Positions 17,614-25,536 of a stretch of 64,000 nucleotides of DNA are shown here, piece by piece. The DNA is from Massilia agri. Its GTDB lineage: Bacteria; Pseudomonadota; Gammaproteobacteria; Burkholderiales; Burkholderiaceae_D. The stretch lies in contig NZ_JANUHA010000018.1 in the NCBI RefSeq assembly GCF_024753255.1, positions 41,094 to 105,093 of the forward strand. The letters are read 5' to 3'. The position numbers and the translations under genes were made by a program. The notes beneath the pieces were generated by a model that was given only the letters and a program-made list of their open reading frames with translations, did no database searches and was not told the origin of the DNA. Position 1 is the stretch's first letter, and each line of letters starts with the position of its first letter.

Positions 17614-17633
17614 TATCGGTCGAATAACCGATA
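17614..17633. promoter_or_regulatory. Inverted repeat upstream of the secreted hydrolase
   Basis: TATCGGT, a 6-base spacer, then ACCGATA: perfect 7-base arms, located about 60 bases upstream of the hydrolase start (17551, minus strand). Nearer the gene, CCTACACTGGCTTCAC (about 17577-17594) provides a TACACT -10. The dyad is a likely operator; the bound protein is not known. Confidence 0.45.
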
Positions 17634-17713
17634 GAAGGTCGCGCACGATTGCCAACCGGACAGCTGAGTCCATGGAGGTTTGCTAGTATTGCTTTTTTGA
17701 TTGGAGGCAACAA

Positions 17714-18388
17714 TTGGCCATCACCGCAACTGCCCCGGGCGTCTCTGCCAGCATTACCGCACGGCGGCCCTCCTGGGCCGACATGAGCAAGCACTATCCG
17801 GACAAGAGCGTCGAGACCCCGATCCTGTACGACAGCAAAATCGGCGGCAAATTCAAGGGCCTGTACAAGCACCCGGCATACCAGAACACCTGCGCCGTGC
17901 GCATGTCGTATGCGCTCAACCGCAGTGGGCTGAAGATGGGCTCTGCTCCCAGCAGCGGCGGGACCGTCGAAGGCGGTGACGGCTACGTGTACTGGATCCG
18001 GGTAACGGACCTGAAGGCGCACCTGGCCAAGCAGTTCAAGGGCGCAGACGAAGAACTGACCCTGGCCACCATCCCGGCATCCATGATGAAGGACGTACCT
18101 GCGATGCAGGAAAAGTACAAGGAGCGCCGCGCTCTGGCGCAGGCATGGCTTGACACCAAACTGGCAGGACGGAGCGGCATTGTCGTGTTCAACGTGACCG
18201 GCTGGGGCGATGCATCGGGACACTTCACGCTGTGGGACGGCAAGGCGAAATCGTTGGCATACGCGACGGGGCACGATAGCTCCGCCAACAATACCTACTA
18301 TTTCTGGCTGACCCAGCTCCAGGAGGATGAGAACGGCAAGCAGTGGCTCGTCCAGGTATCCTCGATCAAGTTCTGGGAGTTGAAATGA
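17714..18388 (+). CDS. tae4: Type VI secretion amidase effector Tae4
   Basis: 224 residues, starting at TTG with GGAGG six bases upstream (17703-17707); no ATG fits. The family hallmarks are NTCAVRMSYALN, with catalytic Cys60, and GWGDASGHFTLWDG, with catalytic His170. Tae4 proteins are NlpC/P60-like peptidoglycan amidases that cut between D-Glu and meso-DAP in target cells after delivery by a type VI secretion system. The next gene overlaps its stop as ATGA, the usual effector-immunity coupling, and a PAAR gene follows. Base composition looks less GC-rich than the surroundings. No core type VI genes occur in this window, so secretion must depend on a system encoded elsewhere. Confidence 0.93.
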   Translation: MAITATAPGVSASITARRPSWADMSKHYPDKSVETPILYDSKIGGKFKGLYKHPAYQNTCAVRMSYALNRSGLKMGSAPSSGGTVEGGDGYVYWIRVTDLKAHLAKQFKGADEELTLATIPASMMKDVPAMQEKYKERRALAQAWLDTKLAGRSGIVVFNVTGWGDASGHFTLWDGKAKSLAYATGHDSSANNTYYFWLTQLQEDENGKQWLVQVSSIKFWELK

Positions 18389-19050
18389 TGCGGCACATCT
18401 GCATCCTGTTTGCGGCCATGCTGCTCAATGTCCCCGCCATGGCGGCAGACGCTTGCCCGGAGAAAGGTGCGGATGGTGAATGGGCGGCCAGCTGTTTCAA
18501 CACGGACAAGAGCGGCCGGCGACTCAAGCCGCAGCATCACAAACATCTGCGATTCGACAGCAGCGGCCATGCGACACTCGTGATCAGTGAGCCGAGGGAG
18601 CTGGTGGCGGTGAACCGGCAAGGCAAAGTCGTCGTGCCGGGAATCCGGCATACGGGGGACTTCGATTTCCCGGATGCGGAGGGTGGCATCGCACGCTTCG
18701 AAACCATTCCGACTACGCCGGGAAGCAAGGCCAGGCCGCAGTGCGGTTATTTCGACAGCCGGAGCTTTCGCATCGTCATTCCGGCCGAGTATGCCCAGTG
18801 CAGGCCTTTTGCCAACGGCGAAGCGATCGCCTGCAAGGACTGCGCTTCGGTCTGCACTGAGCCGGAGTGCCAGAACAGCATCCTGGTCGACGGCGACGGC
18901 GTCGCGCTCGGCCCGGACGGAACCGTCCGCAGGCGCTTCCGCCTGCCCGACCAGAAGACGGCCTGCGCACAGGCCGGCAGCGCGGAGCACAAGGCCTACA
19001 CCGGGACGCGCCCGGAATGCATTCTGAAGAGTTACAACCCGTTCAAATAA
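18385..19050 (+). CDS. Cys-rich periplasmic protein with WG-repeat-like segments, candidate Tae4 immunity protein
   Basis: 221 residues, starting at the first of two ATGs that overlap the tae4 stop codon. Residues 1-20 are a signal peptide (ILFAAMLLNVPAMA-A), so the protein should be periplasmic, where Tae4 acts. The mature part holds ten cysteines, with a cluster ACKDCASVCTEPEC. Two segments resemble WG repeats (GKVVVPGIRHTGDFDFPD then GIARFE; FRIVIPAEYAQCRPFANGEAIA). It does not look like Tai4, the usual small immunity partner of Tae4, and is about twice as long. The immunity role is inferred from position, coupling and predicted location only. Confidence 0.6.
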   Translation: MMRHICILFAAMLLNVPAMAADACPEKGADGEWAASCFNTDKSGRRLKPQHHKHLRFDSSGHATLVISEPRELVAVNRQGKVVVPGIRHTGDFDFPDAEGGIARFETIPTTPGSKARPQCGYFDSRSFRIVIPAEYAQCRPFANGEAIACKDCASVCTEPECQNSILVDGDGVALGPDGTVRRRFRLPDQKTACAQAGSAEHKAYTGTRPECILKSYNPFK

Positions 19051-19065
19051 TCATCACAAGTTCAC

Positions 19066-19725
19066 ATGGCACGAGAAATCATCCGGCAAGGAGATCGAAC
19101 CGATCACGGCGGCACTGTGATTGAAGGATCCGTGACCGATATCTGTCACGGCAAGCCGATTTCCTACATCGGACACAAGGTGTACTGCCCCCGCTGCGGC
19201 GGCGATTACCCCATCGTCGAAGGCGTGCTGACGACCACCATCTTCGGCAAGGGCGTGGCCGTTGCCGGCATGAAGACCTCTTGTGGCGCGTCACTCATTC
19301 CGTCGCAGTTCACCGACACGGTGGAATGGGCTGGCGGCGGTGGCGGCGCTCTGAACGCGGGTGCCGCCGCAGCCGCTGTCCTCGCGCCAGGCGTGGCGCA
19401 GGAACTGGCATCTTCTCTGGCCGGAGAGGATGCGGTGGACGAAACCCCCGCGAAGAAGATCACGCGCATGTATTGGTCGTATGGCCCCGACGAGACGCCG
19501 GTCAGCGATGTCTCGCGCCATTACGTCGACCTGAACCTGCACATCGAGACCGAAAACTATTCGGCGGGCGACACCGCCGTGGTGGTCATCAGGAACGACG
19601 ACGAGACCGAGTTGACCGGCGGCGCCCCCACGCTGGAATTGCGCGCAACGGTCGGTGCGGACGGCACTGCCAAACTGAGCAATGTGTTCCGCAACAGGAC
19701 GGTGGAAATCGGGATCTTTGCCTAG
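19066..19725 (+). CDS. PAAR-domain spike-tip protein with a C-terminal beta domain
   Basis: 219 residues. The N-terminal 105 residues are a PAAR domain (REIIRQGDRTDHGGTVIEGS, ITGK-like turn HGKPISYIGHKVYCPRCGG, GVAVAGMKTSCGASLIPSQ), which caps the VgrG spike of type VI systems and carries effectors. A Gly/Ala-rich linker (about 106-137) leads to an 80-residue beta-strand domain (MYWSYGPDETPVSDVSRHYVDLNLHIET and GTAKLSNVFRNRTVEIGIF). That domain is not enzymatic in appearance and may be a cargo-docking or Ig-like adaptor. It starts 15 bases after the candidate immunity gene with only a weak ribosome binding site. It ends just before the tRNA-Ser locus. Confidence 0.88.
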   Translation: MAREIIRQGDRTDHGGTVIEGSVTDICHGKPISYIGHKVYCPRCGGDYPIVEGVLTTTIFGKGVAVAGMKTSCGASLIPSQFTDTVEWAGGGGGALNAGAAAAAVLAPGVAQELASSLAGEDAVDETPAKKITRMYWSYGPDETPVSDVSRHYVDLNLHIETENYSAGDTAVVVIRNDDETELTGGAPTLELRATVGADGTAKLSNVFRNRTVEIGIFA

Positions 19726-19739
19726 AGAATGCCGTCGAA

Positions 19740-19762
19740 CAAAAGAAGCCCCAGTCTGGGCT
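19740..19762 (-). terminator. Terminator of tRNA-Ser
   Basis: On the minus strand, AGCCC pairs with GGGCT around a short loop, followed by TTCTTTT. It lies 17 bases beyond the encoded CCA of tRNA-Ser and before the convergent PAAR gene end. Confidence 0.6.
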
Positions 19763-19778
19763 CTCGTTCAGCATGCTT

Positions 19779-19868
19779 TGGCGGAAGCGGTGAGATTCGA
19801 ACTCACGAACGGGTTCCCCCGTCGGCAGTTTTCAAGACTGCTGCCTTCAACCACTCGGCCACGCTTCC
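19779..19868 (-). tRNA. tRNA-Ser (anticodon UGA)
   Basis: Minus strand. The acceptor GGAAGCG (19868-19862) pairs with CGCTTCC; anticodon loop CTTGAAA contains TGA; a long variable arm (CCGACGGGGGAACCCGTTCG region) is typical of serine; the T loop is GTTCGAATC. The 3' CCA is encoded (19781-19779). It reads UCA and other UCN codons. A type VI cassette lies immediately beyond its 3' end, a common position for acquired genes. Confidence 0.97.
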
Positions 19869-19882
19869 TGTGAGGAAGCAGC

Positions 19883-19911
19883 ATTATACATAAATCATCA
19901 ACGCCGGTCAG
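19883..19911 (-). promoter_or_regulatory. Sigma-70 promoter of tRNA-Ser
   Basis: On the minus strand: CTGACC, 17 bases, TATAAT (19888-19883). Predicted transcription start about 7 bases before the mature tRNA 5' end at 19868. It fits in the gap after the GGDEF-EAL stop codon. Confidence 0.65.
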
Positions 19912-19916
19912 GACAA

Positions 19917-21971
19917 TCAGGCCACCAGCAGCCAGTTCTCCCGCAGGCAGCGCTCGAAGTCGAAGGCCGGCAGCGGCTTGCTGTACAGGTAGCCCTGCAC
20001 CTCGTCGCAGCCCGCCTCGCGCAGGAAATCCAGTTGCTCCACGGTCTCCACGCCTTCCGCGATCACGCGCAAGCCCAATTGGCGGGCCATGCTGATGATG
20101 GTCCCCGCGATCGCGCAGTCGCTGCCGTCCACCGGAATCCCGGTCGTGAACGAGCGGTCGATCTTGAGCGTGTCGATCGGGAAGCGCTTCAGGTAGGACA
20201 GGCTCGAATAGCCGGTGCCGAAATCGTCCAGCGACAGCGCCACGCCCAGCTTGTTGATGTGGTCCATGATGCCGGTGACGCGCTCGAAGTCGTGCATCAG
20301 CGTGCTCTCGGTGATCTCCAGCTCCAGCCACGACGGATCGAGCTGGTAGCGCGCCAGGGTCTCGGCCACGCGCTCCGGCAGCGAGGCCGTGAACTCGCGC
20401 GCCGACACGTTCACCGCCAGGCGGAACGGCGGCACGCCGGCACGCTGCCAGATCGCGGCCTGCGCGCACGCCTGCTCCAGCACCCACTCGCCCACCTGCA
20501 CGATCAGGCCCGTGGTCTCGGCCAGCGGAATAAATTCGCTCGGCGGCACGATGCCGCGGGTCGGATGCACCCAGCGCACCAGCGCCTCGGCGCCGACGAT
20601 GCGGTCGCTGCCGATCTCGAACTTCGGCTGGTAATACAGGATCAGTTCACCGTTGCCCAGCGCCTGGCGCAGGCCGGATTCGATGCGCATGCGTTCCTGC
20701 ATGCCCTGGTTCATGTCCTGGCTGTAGAAGGCCACGCTACGGTCCGGGTTCGCCGCCGCCTGCTTGGCCCGCTCCATCGCGATGTCGGCCAGGCCCAATA
20801 AAGTCTCGGCGTCGCTGCCGTCTTGCGGATACACGCTGATGCCGATGCTGGCGCCCACGCGCAGGTCGTGGCCGCCGATCAGGAAAGGCGCGTCCAGCGC
20901 CAATTGCAGCTTCCGCGCCACCGTGGTCGCCTCGAAGTGCTGGCGGATGTCGAACAGGCCCACCGCGAATTCGTCGCCCGACAGACGCGCCACCACGTCT
21001 TCGTCGCGCAGGGTATCGCGCACGCGCTGGGCCACCTGGCGCAGCAGCTCGTCGCCGATGCGGCGGCCCAGGGTGTCGTTGATGCGCTTGAAGCGGTTCA
21101 GGTCCATGAACAGCACGCAGCCGGAGGTTTCGTTGCGCTGCGCGACCATCAGGGCCTGGTCGACCAGGCGCGCGAACAGGGTGCGGTTCGGCAGGCCGGT
21201 GAGCTCATCGTAGTAGGCCAGGTGGTGCAGCTGTTCCTCGGCCTGCTTGCGTTCGGTGATATCGGTGAGGTAGGCGATCAGGCCGATCGGGCGCTCGGCC
21301 AGGTCGCGCAGCGGAGACAGCGACAGGCTGGCCCAGAACACCTCGCCCGATTTCTTGCGGCGCTTCACTTCCATCATGCGCCCGCCCTGCTCGGCGAAAG
21401 CGTCCGGCATGTCCTCGTCTTCGTCTGCGTACAGGAAGAGGATGTTGCGGCCGATGGCTTCCAGGCCCGTGTAGCCGAACAGCTCCTCGGCGCCGCGGTT
21501 CCAGCTGGTGATGTAGCCCATCTGGTCCATTGTCAGGACCGACTCGTGGATCTGGTCGAGGATCTGCGACTGGTGCGCCAGCTGCGCTTCCATCTGCGCA
21601 TAGGCGTGGGTGGAGCGCTGGGCCAGCGAGTGCACCTGCATCAGGGAGGCCGTCAGGTGCGCCAGGCCTTCCAGCTGGCGCGCGTCTTCCACGGTATAGC
21701 TGCCGCGTCCCGCCACTTCGTAGATACCGAACTGCTCGGACACGCCGGCCACCACCTGGCGCAGCACAGGGCCGGGGCCGAACGGTGCTGCCACGCCGGC
21801 GCCCGGCACGAATCGGCCGCGCGAACTGCTCAACAGGCCGGCGGCGGCGCCGCCCAGGGCCGCATGCAGGGTTTCGCCGCGCAGGCGCAGCACCGCATCG
21901 CACACTGCACTGGAGGCGCCGACAAAGTCGAGCGATGTATGGGCGGGAACCAGTGCGTGAATATTAGACAT
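19917..21971 (-). CDS. PAS-GGDEF-EAL cyclic-di-GMP protein
   Basis: 684 residues. An N-terminal region of unclear fold (1-130) is followed by PAS (about 136-245; TMDQMGYITSWNRGAEELFGY), GGDEF (about 250-425) and EAL (about 430-684). The cyclase motif reads SGDEF (331-335), an accepted variant that may be active. The EAL signature GAEALVRW (462-464), DDFGTGYSSLSYLKRF and EGVE are intact, so phosphodiesterase activity is likely. No membrane segments. Its ATG lies inside the end of the upstream HDOD gene (8-base overlap), so the two are coupled. Which activity dominates cannot be told from sequence. Confidence 0.93.
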   Translation of the reverse strand: MSNIHALVPAHTSLDFVGASSAVCDAVLRLRGETLHAALGGAAAGLLSSSRGRFVPGAGVAAPFGPGPVLRQVVAGVSEQFGIYEVAGRGSYTVEDARQLEGLAHLTASLMQVHSLAQRSTHAYAQMEAQLAHQSQILDQIHESVLTMDQMGYITSWNRGAEELFGYTGLEAIGRNILFLYADEDEDMPDAFAEQGGRMMEVKRRKKSGEVFWASLSLSPLRDLAERPIGLIAYLTDITERKQAEEQLHHLAYYDELTGLPNRTLFARLVDQALMVAQRNETSGCVLFMDLNRFKRINDTLGRRIGDELLRQVAQRVRDTLRDEDVVARLSGDEFAVGLFDIRQHFEATTVARKLQLALDAPFLIGGHDLRVGASIGISVYPQDGSDAETLLGLADIAMERAKQAAANPDRSVAFYSQDMNQGMQERMRIESGLRQALGNGELILYYQPKFEIGSDRIVGAEALVRWVHPTRGIVPPSEFIPLAETTGLIVQVGEWVLEQACAQAAIWQRAGVPPFRLAVNVSAREFTASLPERVAETLARYQLDPSWLELEITESTLMHDFERVTGIMDHINKLGVALSLDDFGTGYSSLSYLKRFPIDTLKIDRSFTTGIPVDGSDCAIAGTIISMARQLGLRVIAEGVETVEQLDFLREAGCDEVQGYLYSKPLPAFDFERCLRENWLLVA

Positions 21972-23133
21972 TACGGCCTACCTGAATTGCCCAATGATAG
22001 GCGTTCAATTGGCTGTGCCACCAGGCGGTGGGGCTGATGCCGGCGTCGCTCAGCTCCTGCTCCGTGGGACGGGTCTGGGCCAGGCGAAGCCAGCTTCCCA
22101 ATGGTCCGGTGCGGTGCAGGAGCGCATCGGAGACGTGCGGCGGCAGGTGGAGGTCGGCGACGATGTCCTGCATCGGCATCTGCAGCAGGCGGTCGAGGAG
22201 GGAAAACACGCCGGTCATGAAGGCAACGTCGCAGTCGTCGCGCTCTCCTCCCGCTTCCTTGCACAAGGCCTCCAGCTGGGCGCCGCGGCGCGCCGCCAGC
22301 GGCAGCAGCAGGTTCGGCAGGCCGTCGGGCTGCTGGCGTGCGTAGAGCAGCAGCTGCAGCCAGCGCTGAAGCTGGCGCCGGCCGAGCAGGTTGATGGCCT
22401 GGTTGAAGCTGGTGATCTGGGAGCTGACCGCGAAGGCCGCCGAGTTCACGAGTTTCAGCAGGTGGAAGGACAGCGCCGGGTCCTGCTTGAGCTGGTTTTC
22501 CAGCTCGCGCGAGTCGGCGTCGCGCGCCAGCAGGCCGAGCAGGGTCAGGATGCGCTTGCGCGAGCTGCCGTCGCCGCCCTGCCCCGCCAGTACCGGGTCA
22601 TAGGGGTAGTCGCCACTGAACCAGTCGAAGCCGGCCATCTCGCATTCGCCGAAGCGCTGGGCGCTGTCGACGCGGGTAGCAAGGTGGGGGCCGAACAGGG
22701 CGACCAGGCGGCCCGGCGGCAGCGCGTCGACGCCGCAATCGCGCGCCACGGTGCGCAGCGCCGGCGGGACGGCCACGCCTTCGCGGGCGTCGCCATCGAG
22801 CCAGATGCGGTAGCCGAATTCATGGAGTTCGCTCAGGCGGCGCGCCACGCCATCCTGGGCCAGCGCGCTTGCCGCCACCACGAAGCCGATGCGGTTGGCG
22901 GGCAGCAGGGCCAGCACCGGCGGCGTCAGGGAGGCCGGGTGGTCGAGCATCAGGAGGCCGTCGAGCGGCGCGATCGCCGTCAGGAGGTCGGGCGAGCCGA
23001 ACACCGTCTGCAGGTGCTGCGGCGTCGGGGCGCCGCCCTCGACCTGCAGGCACAGCGCCACCCACTCGTTCTGCCCATTGGCGACCGGGTCGATTGCTAC
23101 CAGCGGAAATGGGTGTGGGTCCAGCTCGGCCAT
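21964..23133 (-). CDS. HDOD-domain signalling protein with a degenerate EAL-like N-terminus
   Basis: 389 residues. The C-terminal half (about 195-389) is an HDOD domain (KRILTLLGLLARDADSRELENQLKQDPALSFHLLKLVNSAAF). The N-terminal half follows the YuxH/CdgJ-like order but lacks an EAL motif and the acidic metal ligands, so it should not cleave cyclic-di-GMP. Proteins of this architecture act as signalling or scaffold partners, for example in motility control. The 8-base overlap with the following PAS-GGDEF-EAL gene suggests that they work as a pair. Upstream, 94 bases separate it from the response regulator gene on the same strand. Confidence 0.85.
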   Translation of the reverse strand: MAELDPHPFPLVAIDPVANGQNEWVALCLQVEGGAPTPQHLQTVFGSPDLLTAIAPLDGLLMLDHPASLTPPVLALLPANRIGFVVAASALAQDGVARRLSELHEFGYRIWLDGDAREGVAVPPALRTVARDCGVDALPPGRLVALFGPHLATRVDSAQRFGECEMAGFDWFSGDYPYDPVLAGQGGDGSSRKRILTLLGLLARDADSRELENQLKQDPALSFHLLKLVNSAAFAVSSQITSFNQAINLLGRRQLQRWLQLLLYARQQPDGLPNLLLPLAARRGAQLEALCKEAGGERDDCDVAFMTGVFSLLDRLLQMPMQDIVADLHLPPHVSDALLHRTGPLGSWLRLAQTRPTEQELSDAGISPTAWWHSQLNAYHWAIQVGRNV

Positions 23134-23227
23134 TGTCGAGGCTTCTCAATGATATTCAGTCAATCTTATTGTAGTGCTTATCAGAAAGCAACACCTGTAT
23201 TGCTCTGCGGACACTAATGTGCAGACT

Positions 23228-23872
23228 TTAGGGGCTGGCGTGTTGTATTGCGTAGCGAATCAGCTCGGCCTGGCCCTCGATGCCGAGCTTGCGCTTGATG
23301 TTCAGGCGGTGGGTTTCGACCGTGCGGACCGACAGGTCGAGTTCGCGGGCGATGCCCTTGTTCGACTGGCCGGCCGCGATGAAGCGCAGGATCTCCTGCT
23401 CACGGGAGGTCAGGCCTTCGCCATAGCCGGGGGCCGTGGCCGGCGCGCTGGCCAGCTGGCGCGCCAGGGCGGCGCTGTAATAGATGCCGCCGCCCATGAC
23501 GGTGTCGATCGCCAGCACGATGTCCTTGCCTGGCGCGTCCTTGAGCACATAGCCGCGCGCCCCGGCCTGGATGGCCTGGGTCACGTACTCGGGCCGGTCG
23601 TGCATGGACAGCATCAGCACGGCGATGCCGGGATAACGCTGCGTCAGGCGGGCGGTGGCTTCGATGCCGCTGGTATTGCTGTCGCCGCGCATGTTCACGT
23701 CCATCAGCACCAGGTCGGGCTGGAGGAGCCCGGCCTGCTCCAGCGCCTCTTCGGCGGAACCCGCCTCGCCCACCACGCGCAGCCGCGGCGCCGCTTCCAA
23801 TCTGGCGCGCAGGCCGTCGCGCACCAGGGGGTGGTCGTCCACCAGCAGGATATTGATGTCTTGTTCGCTCAT
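23228..23872 (-). CDS. NarL/LuxR-family response regulator
   Basis: 214 residues. Receiver domain (residues 7-125) with acidic pocket VDDHP, phospho-acceptor Asp58 (LVLMDVN) and Lys in VLKDAPG; LuxR-type helix-turn-helix at about 148-210 (LTSREQEILRFIAAGQSNKGIARELDLSVRTVETH). Starts with ATG overlapping the kinase stop (ATGA at 23869-23872). It is the output of the adjacent Cache kinase. Because the pair is divergent from cstA and a 7-base dyad lies in the shared region (25394-25410), cstA is a likely target; compare BtsSR control of the pyruvate transporter in E. coli (analogy, not homology of the kinase). Confidence 0.93.
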   Translation of the reverse strand: MSEQDINILLVDDHPLVRDGLRARLEAAPRLRVVGEAGSAEEALEQAGLLQPDLVLMDVNMRGDSNTSGIEATARLTQRYPGIAVLMLSMHDRPEYVTQAIQAGARGYVLKDAPGKDIVLAIDTVMGGGIYYSAALARQLASAPATAPGYGEGLTSREQEILRFIAAGQSNKGIARELDLSVRTVETHRLNIKRKLGIEGQAELIRYAIQHASP

Positions 23873-25233
23873 GCGTGCTCCTCGAGGTCGATGCTGGCCA
23901 CCACGCGGGTGCCCAGGGGGCTGGAGGCGATCTCCAGGCGTCCGCCGATCGCCTCCATCCGCTCCATCATATTGCGCAGGCCGATTCCGCGCTGCGGGTG
24001 GACCGCCACGCTGTCGGCATCGAAGCCCGCGCCGTCGTCGCGGATGCTCAAGGTGAGGCAGCGGCCGCGCCGCACTAGGGACAGGTCTATCGCGCGCGCG
24101 CCGGCGTGGCGTTCGGCGTTCGTCAGGGCTTCCTGGGCGATGCGGAACAGCACCGTGCCCGCCGTCTCGGGCAGCGCGTCGACCGCCCCTTCGACCCGGA
24201 AGCGTACCGGCGTGCCGCTGTGGCGGTGCGATTCGCTGGCCAGGTGGTCGAGCGCCGGGGCCAGGCCCAGGTCGTCCAGCAGGGCCGGACGCAGGTCGTG
24301 CGAGATGCGCCGCACCTCGCCGAGCACGCATTTCACCTGCTCCACCGTGCGTTCCAGGCCTTCCTTGCCGGCCTGCTGCTGGGCGGCATCGCCGCCCAGG
24401 CGGATGATGCCGGCTTCCAGCTGCAGCTTGACCGAGACCAGGGCCTGGCTGATCCCGTCGTGCAGGTCGCGCGAGAGGCGCGCCCGCTCCTGCTCCTGCG
24501 AGTCGACCACGCGCTGGGCCAGGGCCTTCAGCTTGGCGTCGGCCACGCGCAGCTCGCGCAGGTTCAGCACCAGGCCGCCGGCGGCCACCGCGCTCGATGC
24601 CAGGATCGCCAGGCCGGCGATCCACAACAGGGTCTCGTCGATATTGCGCGACTGCTGGGCATCGACCTGGGCCAGGGCGTTTTCCACGTCGTCGAGGTAG
24701 ATGCCGGTGCCCATCATCCAGCCCCAGTTCGCCACCGGCACCACGTAGCCGAGCTTGGGCGCCTGGCGGTTCGAGGAGGGCTTGGCCCAGGTGTAGCGAT
24801 GGAAGCCCCCGCCGTTCTGTGCGCGCTCGATCAGGCGGCGGACGGTGGGCACGCCGTTGGCGTCCTTCCAGTCCCACATGTCGCGGCCGACCAGCTCGGG
24901 CTGGCGCGGGTGCATCAGGCTCTTGCCCTTCATGTCGTAGACGAAGAAGTAGCCGTCGTCGCCGAAGCTGAGCGCGCCGAGGATGCGCTTGGCTTCTTCC
25001 AGGGTTGCGGGATCGTTGCGGCCGGATCGGACCAGGTGCCCGATCGACTGGCTGGCCAGGGCCACGTAGTGGCGCAGCTCGGCCTCCTTGCTGGCCAGGT
25101 AGGCGCGCTGGATGGTGGCGCGCTGCTGCCGGGCCAGGTCCACGGCCTGCTGGCGCACGAACAGGGCGATCGCGCACAGGGCCACGATCAGGGGGGCGAT
25201 GGCCAGAACAATGACCTTTTGCCGTAGTTTCAT
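23869..25233 (-). CDS. Cache-domain histidine kinase of the HisKA_3 type
   Basis: 454 residues. Membrane helix 1 (about 7-26), an extracytoplasmic single Cache domain (about 35-195; FGDDGYFFVYDMKGKSLMHP, GYVVPVANWGWMMGTGIY), membrane helix 2 (about 202-222), then HisKA_3 with His258 in RLSRDLHDGISQAL and a HATPase domain (QEALTNAERHA, DDGAGFD, GIGLRNMMERMEAIGG). The Cache_2 type often binds small carboxylates. ATG 25233 is eight bases from repeat R2, so its leader lies within the repeat. It is translated coupled to the response regulator (ATGA). Divergent from cstA, so sensing of pyruvate or a related acid is a reasonable guess. Confidence 0.93.
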   Translation of the reverse strand: MKLRQKVIVLAIAPLIVALCAIALFVRQQAVDLARQQRATIQRAYLASKEAELRHYVALASQSIGHLVRSGRNDPATLEEAKRILGALSFGDDGYFFVYDMKGKSLMHPRQPELVGRDMWDWKDANGVPTVRRLIERAQNGGGFHRYTWAKPSSNRQAPKLGYVVPVANWGWMMGTGIYLDDVENALAQVDAQQSRNIDETLLWIAGLAILASSAVAAGGLVLNLRELRVADAKLKALAQRVVDSQEQERARLSRDLHDGISQALVSVKLQLEAGIIRLGGDAAQQQAGKEGLERTVEQVKCVLGEVRRISHDLRPALLDDLGLAPALDHLASESHRHSGTPVRFRVEGAVDALPETAGTVLFRIAQEALTNAERHAGARAIDLSLVRRGRCLTLSIRDDGAGFDADSVAVHPQRGIGLRNMMERMEAIGGRLEIASSPLGTRVVASIDLEEHA

Positions 25234-25240
25234 GTTTTTC

Positions 25241-25347
25241 GTAGGGTGGGCGGTCCTCCGCCCACGCGGTGATAGTTATCGCAAAAAGGCCGCGCACGAT
25301 GATTTCACCGTGATTTGAACGCGTGGGCGGGGGACCGCCCACCCTAC
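25241..25347. repeat. Dispersed palindromic repeat, copy R2
   Basis: 107 bases with 28-base terminal inverted repeats that differ at one position: the left arm reads GTAGGGTGGGCGGTCCTCCG then CCCACGCG, and the right arm is its complement. It fills the space just upstream of the kinase start and precedes the cstA promoter region. No gene ends here, showing that GTAGGG is part of the element and not of neighbouring genes. Confidence 0.9.
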
Positions 25348-25393
25348 AGACCAGCATTCTAAGCTCCAGCGAGCTCTTCGACCTACGTACTAC

Positions 25394-25410
25394 TACGCAG
25401 CCACTGCGTA
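25394..25410. promoter_or_regulatory. Dyad in the cstA upstream region
   Basis: TACGCAG, CCA, CTGCGTA: a perfect 7-base inverted repeat with a 3-base spacer, 127 bases upstream of the cstA ATG and inside the divergent region shared with the two-component genes. The spacing suits a NarL-type response regulator dimer. I did not find a convincing -35/-10 pair. Confidence 0.45.
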
Positions 25411-25536
25411 ATCATGCGCTTGTCGTGCTGATAATGATGCAACATACTTTGCGCTAGCCTGTCCAAAAATCCGCCCGCATCAGGCCGTTCGCATGCGGGA
25501 TACAACAAGTTGTCAATCCATCCTCGGAGGAGCACC

